Positions 14,473 to 23,039 of a stretch of DNA of 64,000 bases are shown here, in pieces. The notes under the pieces were generated by a model. The model was not told the origin of the DNA, searched no databases, and saw only the letters and a program-made list of their open reading frames with translations. Within the stretch, counting starts at the first letter, position 1; each line of letters starts with the position of its first letter. The position numbers and the translations under genes are program-made. Origin of the DNA: Desulfuromonadales bacterium (GTDB taxonomy: Bacteria > Desulfobacterota > Desulfuromonadia > Geobacterales > Pseudopelobacteraceae); the NCBI GenBank assembly GCA_013349325.1, contig DUZX01000015.1, forward strand, positions 1 to 64,000, written 5' to 3'.

Positions 14473-14891
14473 CAGTTCCCCCTCATTCCCAGTAGTCTGG
14501 CGGCCTCTGTTTCTATCTCCGCCGTGTCGTTTACCGCCCGCAGGCATTCCAGCAGATACTGGCTCATACGGGCAAAACGGTTCAGCGTGTCGGTTCTCGG
14601 GCCATACAGGGCCGCAAATCCAACCAGGTCAATAATCACTTCCTCCAAGTCAACGCACGCAGCGGGCGGCACAAATAACGCCTCGATATGTGTACCGTTT
14701 TCGGTCAACCAGGTATCAATCTGCGGGTTTTGCTCCACAAAGCGCCGCACTCCGGCGCGAAAACGCTCAGCATCAACCGGAATCCGCCCCTGATTCAGAA
14801 ACAGATTCACGGCGGTGCGGCTCCAGCCAATGCCCTCTGCAACGGATTTCTGGCTGATTTTTAGTTCGGTAATGCACTGTTTCAATAGCAT
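14472..14891 (-). CDS. Phage HTH protein, unknown role
   Basis: This is a 139-residue protein with an N-terminal helix-turn-helix (ISQKSVAEGIGWSRTAVNLF, about residues 12-31) and a helical C-terminal region. It follows the MuB-like gene, where Mu-like phages of Geobacter-type hosts seem to carry an extra early regulator. A GGGGGG site precedes the ATG. Target DNA is unknown. Confidence 0.65.
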   Translation of the reverse strand: MLLKQCITELKISQKSVAEGIGWSRTAVNLFLNQGRIPVDAERFRAGVRRFVEQNPQIDTWLTENGTHIEALFVPPAACVDLEEVIIDLVGFAALYGPRTDTLNRFARMSQYLLECLRAVNDTAEIETEAARLLGMRGN

Positions 14892-14901
14892 GGCCGCCCC
14901 C

Positions 14902-15819
14902 CTACAGTTCGGCTCCGCTCACTGACCTATGGTCACTGAGCGAAGTTACCGTATTGGTTGCAGCGCGTTTTGCCAGCACACTTTTCAGGGCATCTCCGCT
15001 GCTGACCGGCTGTGACTGTGGTTTTGCCTTTCCGGAGCGGGGAAGGGGGGCCGATTCTCGGCAGGCCACCTCACGCACATCCTGCTCCGATACCACTTCA
15101 CGCCCGGCGGTGAGAGCGTGATAAAGCAGCGCCACCAGCAGTTCCTGCAGCTCCAGAAAGTTTTTCGCCTGAGGCAGGTCGGACAATGCTTCCAGGGAGG
15201 CATCATCAAAATATCTGCCGACGGTGGAACGCACATATCCAGCCGCCTCAGCATCGGTCAAACCCTGCATATGTACGCAATCACTACGCAGTCTCACTTC
15301 TGAAACACCAGCGCGGTTCATGGGGTCGCTCTGCGCGACCAGCAGGATGGTGAACAATTCATCCTCACTCAGCCATTCTATTTCGCGCATACTTTTCAGG
15401 CTGCGCAGAGTGGCGGAATGGAGCCGTTGTGCTTCTTCGATAACGACAACAATCTTCTGTTTCCGTGATGCTTCTCCGACAATACGGCGTAGCTGCATAC
15501 TGCTGACAACGCCGCCGCGTTTGACATTTTCATTGGACAGTTCCAGAATCAGTGCGGTTTTGATATCAGCAATGGTCAGCTTTTCCTGATCTTCCCGCTT
15601 GGCGTGTATCGTTGTAACCCCCAGCTTTTTCAGGGCAGCCTTGACCGCTTCGGTCTTACCGCAGCCGCGCTCGCCGACAATGCTCACCATGGCGCGTGAT
15701 TCAACTGCCATGGTCAGAATACGGAGCACCCGCAGGCTATCCCCGGTGGTAAATGAGGCTTTATGGAAGGGATCGACCTTGAGCCCCAAACTGCTGAATA
15801 CCTCGAGCTTGTTCATCAT
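14902..15819 (-). CDS. MuB-type AAA ATPase, transposition target-DNA binding protein
   Basis: This 305-residue protein has Walker A GERGCGKT (around residues 49-56) and Walker B IVVVIEEAQ (around 123-131), followed by the arginine-containing region typical of MuB/TniB ATPases. MuB binds target DNA and delivers it to the transposase. The start overlaps the transposase stop (ATGA). The last 15 or so residues (VTSLSDHRSVSGAEL) are encoded by a copy of the palindromic repeat, so the natural C-terminus may have been replaced. Confidence 0.88.
   Translation of the reverse strand: MMNKLEVFSSLGLKVDPFHKASFTTGDSLRVLRILTMAVESRAMVSIVGERGCGKTEAVKAALKKLGVTTIHAKREDQEKLTIADIKTALILELSNENVKRGGVVSSMQLRRIVGEASRKQKIVVVIEEAQRLHSATLRSLKSMREIEWLSEDELFTILLVAQSDPMNRAGVSEVRLRSDCVHMQGLTDAEAAGYVRSTVGRYFDDASLEALSDLPQAKNFLELQELLVALLYHALTAGREVVSEQDVREVACRESAPLPRSGKAKPQSQPVSSGDALKSVLAKRAATNTVTSLSDHRSVSGAEL
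14907..14950. repeat. Palindromic repeat, copy C (within MuB-like 3' end)
   Basis: GTTCGGCTCCGCTCACTGACC is diverged from the family consensus and pairs imperfectly with GGTCACTGAGCGAAGTTACC. It encodes the C-terminal tail of the MuB-like protein and supplies its stop codon. Confidence 0.75.
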
Positions 15820-17411
15820 GCGTACCTCCTCTCTAATAGTTCGGCCCCGATATCGAGACCCAGTTCTACGACATACTTCCGCGACAGGCCGTTTTGGGCG
15901 ATCAACTCCGCCACAACCTCCCGTTCCTCAAGCGACAGAATAGAGCCGCTCACGGTTTGCAACTCCCGCAGGGCCGCTTCCATGGACGGCATGCGGTCCA
16001 AATCAAGCGGGTTTTCCAGCGGGCGAGTTTCTTTGATGCGGGTCGGGAACTGCGTCACATTGGCAGCCCTGACCGGGTGTTCGGTGTACAGCGTATTAGT
16101 CAGGCCATCCAGCTCCCGTGCGGCTTTTACCGCTTGCTGATGCGGTGTTTCGGTGTGCGCGGTATATTCGCCGTATTTGTTGGGTGCAAAGTTTTCCACC
16201 TCGTATTTACGGCCATCCCGCTCATCGACAACCATCATCATGTCGGCAAAAATCCCCTGATAAACCCAGACGGTGGCGCTGTGCAGTCCCTTGACCTCGT
16301 ACAAAACATTGTCGATGGGGAACACTCCGGCAGCATCAACCGTGCGTTTCCAGCGCTTCACGACGGTGCGCAGGGCATTTTCCGGCAGAGCGGTGGCGCC
16401 GCCGTACAGGCTGATTTTCTGCCATGCCTGGCGGCGCGTGATGGTGCGTTCAAAGCGGTGTTTGCGGCTGTTGTACTCTTCCTGGTAGATCATGAAGCGG
16501 CGGTTCAGTTCGGACAGGGTAATTTCAAAGTGTTTCCAGTCTGATTCAACGAAGAATGGGAGCTCAAAGGATTGCCACATGGTGCGCCAGGGGCGCTCGA
16601 TCTTGCCGTGGCTTTCCTTGTTAAGAGCAATGGAACCGTCTATCTCAATCCCCAAGCGGCCAAACCAATCAGGGGCGCCGTCGCTTTTCATCATCGGCCC
16701 TTGATCGCCTTTGATGTTTTCCGGCAGGCCGAAGAAAAAAGAATCATCATTTTTACTCCATGCCCAGGAGAGGAAATCCATGTTATCCCCGGCGCTTTCC
16801 CCCAGGGCGGCGATGTAGCGAGCGCAGTGGACGCCGCTGTAATCATCGGTGAGGCCGTAAATCCAGGGACGCAGGCGGATCGGCACCGGCTTATTTTTGT
16901 ATCCGGCAATCCCGGCATGTAGTTTCAGCACAAAATCACCGTTTTTAAGCGCTTTACTGACCCAGAAGTTTTTCGAGCTGGAGGCGTCCACATGGTGCAG
17001 CTGATTGGGTCGTTCCGCCTGATATCGCTGAATACGGCGCTGACGGCGGTTAAGCCCCATTTCACGCATGGTGCGGTCAAATGTACTGATGCTGACATCG
17101 GCATAACTCTCGGCAATCGCGCCGTTTTCCAGGGCGATCTTGACGGCGGCTGCTGTAGTAATTTCACCTTTATGCTCCGGCGGGCGGCGCTTGATGGCGG
17201 CAATGGTAGCGGCGGCAGCGACGATGCCCTCTATTTTGACATCGCCTTTGCGGCGGATGCGGTCGGTCGGCATGGAGCGATAGAGTGTTTCAGGCGATAT
17301 TCCCAGCCGCTCGGCCCAGTCATTAACAACTTGCCGCTTGGTTCCAAATGGCGCTGTTTTCCATTCGTCAACAACCAGCGCCAAAATATAGGGTTCGAGT
17401 GCCTTGGACAT
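15816..17411 (-). CDS. MuA-type DDE transposase
   Basis: This is a 531-residue transposase. An N-terminal winged-helix DNA-binding region (RQVVNDWAERLGISPETLYR) precedes the catalytic core with acidic residues in HHVDASS (around 140), KSDGAPD (around 240) and HGKIERPW (around 270). A Mu-type C-terminal beta-barrel and a basic tail that would contact the ATPase follow. It inserts and replicates the phage by transposition. The ATG at 17411 is chosen because the longer frame would overlap the upstream gene in another frame. The gene overlaps the MuB-like gene by four bases. Confidence 0.9.
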   Translation of the reverse strand: MSKALEPYILALVVDEWKTAPFGTKRQVVNDWAERLGISPETLYRSMPTDRIRRKGDVKIEGIVAAAATIAAIKRRPPEHKGEITTAAAVKIALENGAIAESYADVSISTFDRTMREMGLNRRQRRIQRYQAERPNQLHHVDASSSKNFWVSKALKNGDFVLKLHAGIAGYKNKPVPIRLRPWIYGLTDDYSGVHCARYIAALGESAGDNMDFLSWAWSKNDDSFFFGLPENIKGDQGPMMKSDGAPDWFGRLGIEIDGSIALNKESHGKIERPWRTMWQSFELPFFVESDWKHFEITLSELNRRFMIYQEEYNSRKHRFERTITRRQAWQKISLYGGATALPENALRTVVKRWKRTVDAAGVFPIDNVLYEVKGLHSATVWVYQGIFADMMMVVDERDGRKYEVENFAPNKYGEYTAHTETPHQQAVKAARELDGLTNTLYTEHPVRAANVTQFPTRIKETRPLENPLDLDRMPSMEAALRELQTVSGSILSLEEREVVAELIAQNGLSRKYVVELGLDIGAELLERRYA

Positions 17412-17415
17412 GGGG

Positions 17416-18333
17416 TTAGTCCTCTTCGGTGAAGTATGCCTGACGCATGCGGGCGTCCAGATCTTCAAGCTGGTGGATGGCGGCATTGAGCGGAGCCCAG
17501 ATCTGCGCCTGCAAGGGGCGGTCGCCAACCACGCGCGGGTCAATGACGAATTTCTGTATGGCAATTTCCAGCCCCAGGGCCGCTTCGAGAACGCGGTCCA
17601 TGGTGGCAACACTCCAGGTGCGGTCATGGCATTCCGGAGCATACTGTTCGAGATGCTTTACCTTTTCGATGAGCGCCTCTTTTTCTATGCGCAGCCCTTT
17701 GGTTTCTTCCTTGACGCAGGCATTCATATCTTGGATCAACTTCTTGGCAGTGGCGTTGATGTCGTTTTTGGCTTTGATGATCTGTTCGATAGCTGTCTGA
17801 AGTTCTTCGACGTGATCCTGATCAATGGGGATAGTTTCCCCTTCGATAATCAGGGACTCACCTTCGATGGCTACGGTACCGTCATGGGTGAGTTGGCGGA
17901 GCTGACGAAGTTCTTTATAGCCAAGGCTTAAATTGCCGACGGTCGTCAAAAACTGCTCACCGAAAACATTCATATTCATCAAATCTTCATCAACCTTTGA
18001 CCGTGATAACCCTATGTAATTACAAAAACTATCCCATGTTCCGATATCAGAAATGCCTTTATATATTTTTGACTCTTTAACTTGCTTCAACCAGACCAAT
18101 TTGCCGATATCGGTAAATTCACCGATTGCTTTGAAGCCTTGAATCCGACCGATCATCTGGTGACACTGGGCAATCATCAACTCTCGCTGTTCCCGCTCTG
18201 CCTTTTCCTGCTGCAGCCGGTTGGCTTCTGCTTCCAGCGGTGCCACGGCCATGACGCTGTCCCGCTCTACCCGCTCCAAGGCTCCCTGTGTCGCGGTCAT
18301 TTCTTCTGCTGTTGGTAATGATTTCCGGGCCAC
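17416..18333 (-). CDS. Early coiled-coil phage protein, unknown function
   Basis: This is a 305-residue protein starting with GTG (GGAGG site nearby). It is largely coiled coil (EAEANRLQQEKAEREQRELM) with a central folded part (GISDIGTWDSFCNYIGLSRS). It lies directly before the transposase gene with a four-base gap. Its size and position suggest a transposition or regulatory helper, but I know no defined family. The opening KSLPTAEEM resembles the start of the small ORF at 19531-19701. Confidence 0.65.
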   Translation of the reverse strand: MARKSLPTAEEMTATQGALERVERDSVMAVAPLEAEANRLQQEKAEREQRELMIAQCHQMIGRIQGFKAIGEFTDIGKLVWLKQVKESKIYKGISDIGTWDSFCNYIGLSRSKVDEDLMNMNVFGEQFLTTVGNLSLGYKELRQLRQLTHDGTVAIEGESLIIEGETIPIDQDHVEELQTAIEQIIKAKNDINATAKKLIQDMNACVKEETKGLRIEKEALIEKVKHLEQYAPECHDRTWSVATMDRVLEAALGLEIAIQKFVIDPRVVGDRPLQAQIWAPLNAAIHQLEDLDARMRQAYFTEED

Positions 18334-18334
18334 G

Positions 18335-18631
18335 CTACACCTCCACTGTCGTTAATTCGCTCTGCAGGCCGTTGATGCGGCTCTTTAAACCATGCACATA
18401 CCCGGCATGCATGGCGGCAATGGCTGGGCCTGGCTCAAAGCCATCACCCGTCTGGCGTATCCAGCGGCAATCAATCGCCCAGGCGATTTTGGTCATGACC
18501 GTGCCGCTGGGGATCTCCAGCGCCACGGCGATTTCATTGGCCGTGACCGGTTTGATCTGCTGATGGAGAAATTCAATGATTTCGGTAAACTTGCGGTCTG
18601 ATTCACAGCGTTTGTACGTTGATTTTGCCAT
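18335..18631 (-). CDS. Small winged-helix-like phage protein
   Basis: The ATG at 18631, seven bases after GGAGG, gives 98 residues. The centre (KPVTANEIAVALEIPSGTVM) reads as a winged helix, then a strand pair. It is probably a small DNA-binding early regulator. The longer frame start lacks a ribosome site and overlaps the upstream gene. Confidence 0.6.
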   Translation of the reverse strand: MAKSTYKRCESDRKFTEIIEFLHQQIKPVTANEIAVALEIPSGTVMTKIAWAIDCRWIRQTGDGFEPGPAIAAMHAGYVHGLKSRINGLQSELTTVEV

Positions 18632-18635
18632 TGTC

Positions 18636-19073
18636 CTACCTCCGTAATTTGCATTCATTTTCCAGCAACGCTATTTCCTGATCCAGCTGCTGCCGCTGTT
18701 GTATTTTTTTGGCCAATATCATGAACGGCTTTTCGTTGGCCGTCAGAATGCCCGCCCCCAGCTCCTCAAGGCCTATTTCCATGGGATCAAAACGCCCGGC
18801 CAGTTTGCAGGAGGCAATGACCTGGATCATGGTTGGCTGATACTGATCATCGCTGGAAAGGATTTTGTCGAACACTGATCCTCTGACTTCAATGCCGGTG
18901 GCCTCGCTGATCATGGCGGCCACCAAGGCCCGGTTGCGCGGGTGGAGCATTCTGGACAGGCTCTGTTTGATATTGAGGCTCAGGTGTTTCAGGCAACCCG
19001 GCATCAATTCGCTATCCAACAGGCTCATTTGTCCGGACATACTTTTATCTATTTTGCTGTGTTGATTGGACAT
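18636..19073 (-). CDS. Early phage protein, unknown function
   Basis: This is a 145-residue protein (MSNQHSKIDKSMSGQMSLLD), mostly helical, with a GAGGGG site before its ATG. It is the first gene of the early minus-strand run and is preceded by an operator-like palindrome at 19097-19115. I do not recognise a family. Confidence 0.65.
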   Translation of the reverse strand: MSNQHSKIDKSMSGQMSLLDSELMPGCLKHLSLNIKQSLSRMLHPRNRALVAAMISEATGIEVRGSVFDKILSSDDQYQPTMIQVIASCKLAGRFDPMEIGLEELGAGILTANEKPFMILAKKIQQRQQLDQEIALLENECKLRR

Positions 19074-19096
19074 GACGCCCCTCGAAAAACTGTTAT

Positions 19097-19115
19097 TATC
19101 AAATCAAGTTTGATA
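19097..19115. promoter_or_regulatory. Operator-like palindrome between divergent early genes
   Basis: Perfect arms TATCAAA / TTTGATA are separated by five bases (TCAAG), centred between the minus-strand early operon and the plus-strand gene at 19141. A TATATT -10-like box overlaps the right arm. It is a likely binding site for the Ner-like regulator or the repressor. Confidence 0.55.
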
Positions 19116-19140
19116 TATTCCCAATTAAGGAGTGTGGAAC

Positions 19141-19638
19141 ATGTTGCCGTTACTTTTTAAGGCTGATCCGGTCTTTGATATCCGCAACGATATCGAGCAA
19201 ATTCGGATGACTATCCCATCAGATGACCCGGAATTTGTGCAGGCTATCAAACTGCCTAGAAAATCCAACATTGCCCGTATGCCCGTTTTCAGAGCGTATA
19301 TACTGACAAAGCAATTGCAGCCGCTGGCCATATTCGACAGACTTGGATATGAAGACTTGGAAGCTTTTATAAAGATTGGTATGTGTATGCGCCCGAAACA
19401 CATTGACAACCCCAAACGCTACCGTGATGTAGAGGTCATGAACCAAGGCAAAAAGCTCTTTTTCTCCAAAGCATTTAAAAAGCCTTATAAGATTGCGCTG
19501 TTTATGGCTGATAAAATCCAGTTTCATGCGTCAATTCCTGTCGATTTGATGATATATCTTTGCGCTCGCTTCCACGATCTGGACATTGTCGAGAGGGGCA
19601 TCTGGAGTGTCATCACTGGAGAGGCTGAACCGGACTGA
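19141..19638 (+). CDS. Divergent phage protein, unknown function
   Basis: This is a 165-residue protein encoded opposite to the early operon. The ATG at 19141 is eight bases after AAGGAG; an upstream GTG overlaps that site and is unlikely. The protein is basic in the middle and has a hydrophobic C-terminal part (IPVDLMIYLCARFHDLDIVE). Its last 108 bases overlap a minus-strand small ORF (19531-19701), an odd convergent arrangement. No family is recognised. Confidence 0.55.
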   Translation: MLPLLFKADPVFDIRNDIEQIRMTIPSDDPEFVQAIKLPRKSNIARMPVFRAYILTKQLQPLAIFDRLGYEDLEAFIKIGMCMRPKHIDNPKRYRDVEVMNQGKKLFFSKAFKKPYKIALFMADKIQFHASIPVDLMIYLCARFHDLDIVERGIWSVITGEAEPD

Positions 19639-19701
19639 AAGTATTCCAAGGTCTGCAGCGATCTCCAGGGCCTCGGCGGTGGGCAAATTCTTTTTCTTCA
19701 T
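19531..19701 (-). CDS. Small ORF coupled to the Ner-like gene (56 residues)
   Basis: The ATG at 19701 overlaps the stop of the Ner-like gene (ATGA) and has GGAGG four bases upstream. The product is MKKKNLPTAEALEIAADLGI followed by an acidic tail. It overlaps the 3' end of the plus-strand gene at 19141-19638. The strong ribosome site and coupling favour translation, but only one of the two overlapping frames may be real. Confidence 0.5.
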   Translation of the reverse strand: MKKKNLPTAEALEIAADLGILSVRFSLSSDDTPDAPLDNVQIVEASAKIYHQIDRN

Positions 19702-19925
19702 GCTGCCTCCAGGTATTTAGTTGGTGTGTCGGGCCAAAAATATTGAACCGGAAGTCCGCACGCTTGTGCTGTCACCTGACGGATCCGGTAGCCTTTTTCC
19801 TGGTTACTGAGTACCCGGTATAGTCGCTGCCGCGATACGCCGGCGGTTTTGGCCAGGGCGGCATTGGTAATGCGGCGCTTGACCAATTCTCCACGCACGA
19901 AAGAGTAGAACTCTTCTGATGACAT
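19698..19925 (-). CDS. Ner-like early regulator
   Basis: This is a 75-residue protein with a helix-turn-helix (NAALAKTAGVSRQRLYRVLS). Its position directly across from the repressor is that of Mu ner, which tunes early transcription. The ATG at 19925 has GAGGAGG eight bases upstream. In-frame ATGs at 19955 and 20012 lack such a site. Confidence 0.7.
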   Translation of the reverse strand: MSSEEFYSFVRGELVKRRITNAALAKTAGVSRQRLYRVLSNQEKGYRIRQVTAQACGLPVQYFWPDTPTKYLEAA

Positions 19926-20035
19926 TGCGGTTACCTCCTCTTTTTTTTGCGTCATGGGGTTGACCTTTTGAAAGTTGTTTTGTGTAACGTGATGGATAAC
20001 AAATAAACTCATTTAAGGACAAAATCAACAAAAAA

Positions 20036-20635
20036 ATGAACTCAATTGGTGACAGACTAAAAATAGTTATGGGTAGCATGTCTGGTCGCAAATTTGCTTC
20101 TGCGCTAGATTTAAGCTCTACCACTGTGAATCAGTATTTAAATGGCAGAACCCCGCCAGCTGATTTTATTGTCCTCGTTTGCGAACGTTTCCCGAATGTT
20201 GACCCATGGTGGTTAATGACCGGGCAAGGAAAAGCGCCCGAATCAAAGCCAATGGATCCTCAAATTATGGAGGTCGTATCGATCATGGAACGCCTGGACG
20301 ACAAGGGAAAGGCTGATTTGGTGCGAGTTGCCGAGAAGGAAGAGCTGCTGGCGGATATAAAGAAATCGCGGGGACTGAAGCCGATTGGTGAGGCGGGAGT
20401 TATCGGGGTGAATCTGTTGATCCAACTTCTGCTGCCAACAGAGTTGATCCTAGTTGCTGTCGGTTACGGTTGGATTAATGGGGATACGGCATGGGAGCTC
20501 TTGTCCTGGAACAAATACTATTGGGCTTTGGCACTGCCGGCAGTATTTATATTTCCTGTTCAGGCCATACGCTGGCTGAAGCGTAGAGAATCATCTGTGG
20601 TTATCTTCAAATCGCGACGTTTTGGGCGCTGGTGA
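20036..20635 (+). CDS. Putative prophage repressor with membrane segments
   Basis: This is a 199-residue protein. Residues 1-65 form an XRE-type helix-turn-helix domain (GRKFASALDLSSTTVNQYLN), as in CI-like repressors. Instead of an S24 peptidase domain it has two hydrophobic stretches (about residues 121-143 and 161-180) and a basic C-terminus. It is divergent from the Ner-like gene, the place of Mu c. A membrane-linked repressor would be unusual, so see the findings. Confidence 0.7.
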   Translation: MNSIGDRLKIVMGSMSGRKFASALDLSSTTVNQYLNGRTPPADFIVLVCERFPNVDPWWLMTGQGKAPESKPMDPQIMEVVSIMERLDDKGKADLVRVAEKEELLADIKKSRGLKPIGEAGVIGVNLLIQLLLPTELILVAVGYGWINGDTAWELLSWNKYYWALALPAVFIFPVQAIRWLKRRESSVVIFKSRRFGRW

Positions 20636-20686
20636 TGTGATGTGGTGAGGCTGTGGATACAATTAATATAGGGGGTGATTCAAAAT

Positions 20687-22630
20687 ATGGCTTACCGAGT
20701 AATGTGGGAAACTGAAGTGCGGCATGAAGGCTTAGGAAAGTATCGCCATATACGTGGATCAGAACAATATGTAGTTGAACAAAAAGCTGCGGCCCAGAAA
20801 CTTCAATGGGAAGAACAATGGCAACGGAAACAGGAAATAGATCGCCGCGGCAAAGAAAGGGAACGGGCTGCTAATCAAAAAATTTCGGAACGAGAACAGA
20901 ATGCTTTAGAGAAAGCACGCCAGAAAGAAGAATCTCAGCGCTATAAGGACGAAAGAAAGCAAGAAGCTTTAAACCGTGATAAGGAAGCCAAAGACGCAAT
21001 TGATACGTTAAAAAATATACTCAATCATACACTCAACGTAAACGATGCTATCGACTGGGAAAAGCTCAAGGATACGTCAAAATTCATCGAACCTCTTCCG
21101 AAATTAGATCTTCCGCCATGTCCGGCAAACCAGCCAATTCCAATTGCTCCGGTACCAAAGATTGTCCCCATGAAGCCAAGTTCTTCGGCCAGAGATAAAT
21201 CTCCAACAAAAAGTTTTGCCAAATATCAGCCGGTTTTTGGTTTTTTTGACAAGATCATACCTTCATTTAAAGCAAAAAAGATTGCAGCAGCTGAAGCTTT
21301 GTTCTCTCAAGATTATACTGCCTGGGAGACAGAATGCTTCAAACTTGATGAGTCTGATTCTGCAGAGTTGAAACGGTGGGAGGAAAGTAAAAACAGTATT
21401 GATATACGAAATGCTGCACTTTTGGCTGAATGGGAGCGAAATGTTGAGAGAACAAAAATTGAGAATACAAACAGAAAGTCATGGTGGGAAAAGAGCTGTG
21501 AACAGGCCCGGTTAAAGCACGCTGAAGAGGTAAAGCAATGGGAGTTACGTAAGGAAAAGTTTATCGAAAAACAGGCTGCTATTAATTCTGTAATTGATAA
21601 AAACCGAGAAAACTATTTGTCAAATGAACAGGGTGCAATTTCTGATTATTGTGATTCTGTTCTGTCAAACTCTATCTATCCAGACTATTTTCCCAATGAG
21701 TGGGATCTGGATTACAACGCCGACACAAAAAACCTGATTGTTGAATATGCGTTACCAGCTCCTGAATCACTCCCGACTTTGAAGGATATCCAGTACGTGC
21801 AAACAAAGGATGACTTCAAGGAAAGTTATCTGTCTGAAAAAGAATCAGAATCCATTTATGACAGCCTGCTATACCAGATTGCACTGCGCACCATTCATGA
21901 ATTATTTGAAGCTGATACCGCTAATGCAGTAGATACCATTGCATTTAACGGTATAGTTACTGCCCTGGATAAAACTACAGGAAATAAAGTCACTGCCTGT
22001 GTCCTTTCTCTGATGACCCGCAAAGAACAATTTTTACAAATTAATCTCGCAAATATTGAACCTAAGGCATGCTTCAAGAGCCTGAAAGGTGTCGCTGCCA
22101 CAAAACTTATTGGGATTACTCCTGTATCGCCTGTTATGGCAATTGACAGAAATGACCGCCGTTTTGTTGAAGGTTATGGAGTTGCTGATTCTTTAAATGA
22201 AGGTACTAATCTGGCGACTATGGATTGGGAAGATTTTGAGCACCTGATAAGAGAGGTGTTTGAACAGGAATTTGCAACGAGCGGTGGCGAAGTGAAAGTA
22301 ACTCAGGCAAGCCGGGACGGCGGGGTTGATGCGATTGCATTTGATCCTGATCCAATCAGAGGCGGCAAAATCGTTATACAGGCAAAACGTTATACAAATG
22401 TGGTAGGAGTTTCGGCCGTCAGGGATCTATACGGTACTGTTATTAACGAGGGAGCTACCAAAGGTATTTTAGTTACTACTGCTAATTATGGGCCTGATGC
22501 ATACGAATTCGCAAAAGGAAAACCGCTATCTCTGCTGACGGGTGCGAACCTTTTACATTTGCTCGAAAAACATGGGCACCAAGCCCGTATTAATATAAAT
22601 GAAGCTAAGCAATCCTTTCAAAATAAATAG
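20687..22630 (+). CDS. Mrr-type restriction endonuclease with long coiled-coil N-terminus
   Basis: This is a 647-residue protein. Residues 30-120 and 215-310 are charged coiled coil. The C-terminal 130 residues are an Mrr_cat-type nuclease: MDWEDFEHLIREVFEQ, then RDGGVDAIAF and IVIQAKRY, giving the D-(Q/E)xK active site. Such proteins cut foreign, often modified, DNA. Start choice is uncertain (ATG at 20687, or GTG at 20675). It lies between the repressor and the prophage end in A+T-rich DNA, the usual place for a phage-borne defence gene. Confidence 0.8.
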   Translation: MAYRVMWETEVRHEGLGKYRHIRGSEQYVVEQKAAAQKLQWEEQWQRKQEIDRRGKERERAANQKISEREQNALEKARQKEESQRYKDERKQEALNRDKEAKDAIDTLKNILNHTLNVNDAIDWEKLKDTSKFIEPLPKLDLPPCPANQPIPIAPVPKIVPMKPSSSARDKSPTKSFAKYQPVFGFFDKIIPSFKAKKIAAAEALFSQDYTAWETECFKLDESDSAELKRWEESKNSIDIRNAALLAEWERNVERTKIENTNRKSWWEKSCEQARLKHAEEVKQWELRKEKFIEKQAAINSVIDKNRENYLSNEQGAISDYCDSVLSNSIYPDYFPNEWDLDYNADTKNLIVEYALPAPESLPTLKDIQYVQTKDDFKESYLSEKESESIYDSLLYQIALRTIHELFEADTANAVDTIAFNGIVTALDKTTGNKVTACVLSLMTRKEQFLQINLANIEPKACFKSLKGVAATKLIGITPVSPVMAIDRNDRRFVEGYGVADSLNEGTNLATMDWEDFEHLIREVFEQEFATSGGEVKVTQASRDGGVDAIAFDPDPIRGGKIVIQAKRYTNVVGVSAVRDLYGTVINEGATKGILVTTANYGPDAYEFAKGKPLSLLTGANLLHLLEKHGHQARININEAKQSFQNK

Positions 22631-22646
22631 TTGACTGGAAATATAT

Positions 22647-23005
22647 ATGAGCAAAATAAAAATACTTGCTGGCGATCTTGAAGCAGGCACCTACGACCTT
22701 CCAAATGATCTTTTTGGACGTGAATTGATCATCAGGAAACAATTCTCAACACAAAAACTGACCTGGTCAAAGAACTGGATCGCGTTGAACTGCATACAGA
22801 AGAAAGTGTTAAAAGGCTGGCCGGTACATCTGGCTGGGGCGTGGCTGGACTTGCTCTTTTTGGACCACTCGGAGCAATCGGCGGAATGCTGATCGGCGGT
22901 AAAGGTAAAGTTGTTTGTTTTGCAGCGTACCTTAAAGATGGCAGGAAGTTTTTAGCTACCACCGATGGTAAAATGTATCAGAAATTAGCTGCGGTAACGT
23001 TTTAG
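22647..23005 (+). pseudogene. Frameshifted small conserved protein (glycine-zipper type)
   Basis: The frame from 22647 encodes MSKIKILAGDLEAGTYDLPN and more, then degenerates after about residue 32. A second frame, one base back, continues at about 22748 with TKTDLVKELDRVELHTEESV, then a glycine-rich membrane-like segment (GWGVAGLALFGPLGAIGGML), and ends FLATTDGKMYQKLAAVTF at 23005. The two parts together match a familiar small-protein pattern, so a single frameshift near 22735-22747 breaks the gene. No canonical slippery site is visible. A sequencing error is possible. Confidence 0.7.
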
Positions 23006-23039
23006 TATTTCATTTTGATGTAATATCACGGGGGAGTTG

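Noticed and set aside
22735-22760. Programmed frameshift in the small accessory gene
   Set aside because: No X XXY YYZ heptamer lies in the right frame and no obvious downstream structure was seen, so decay or error is simpler.
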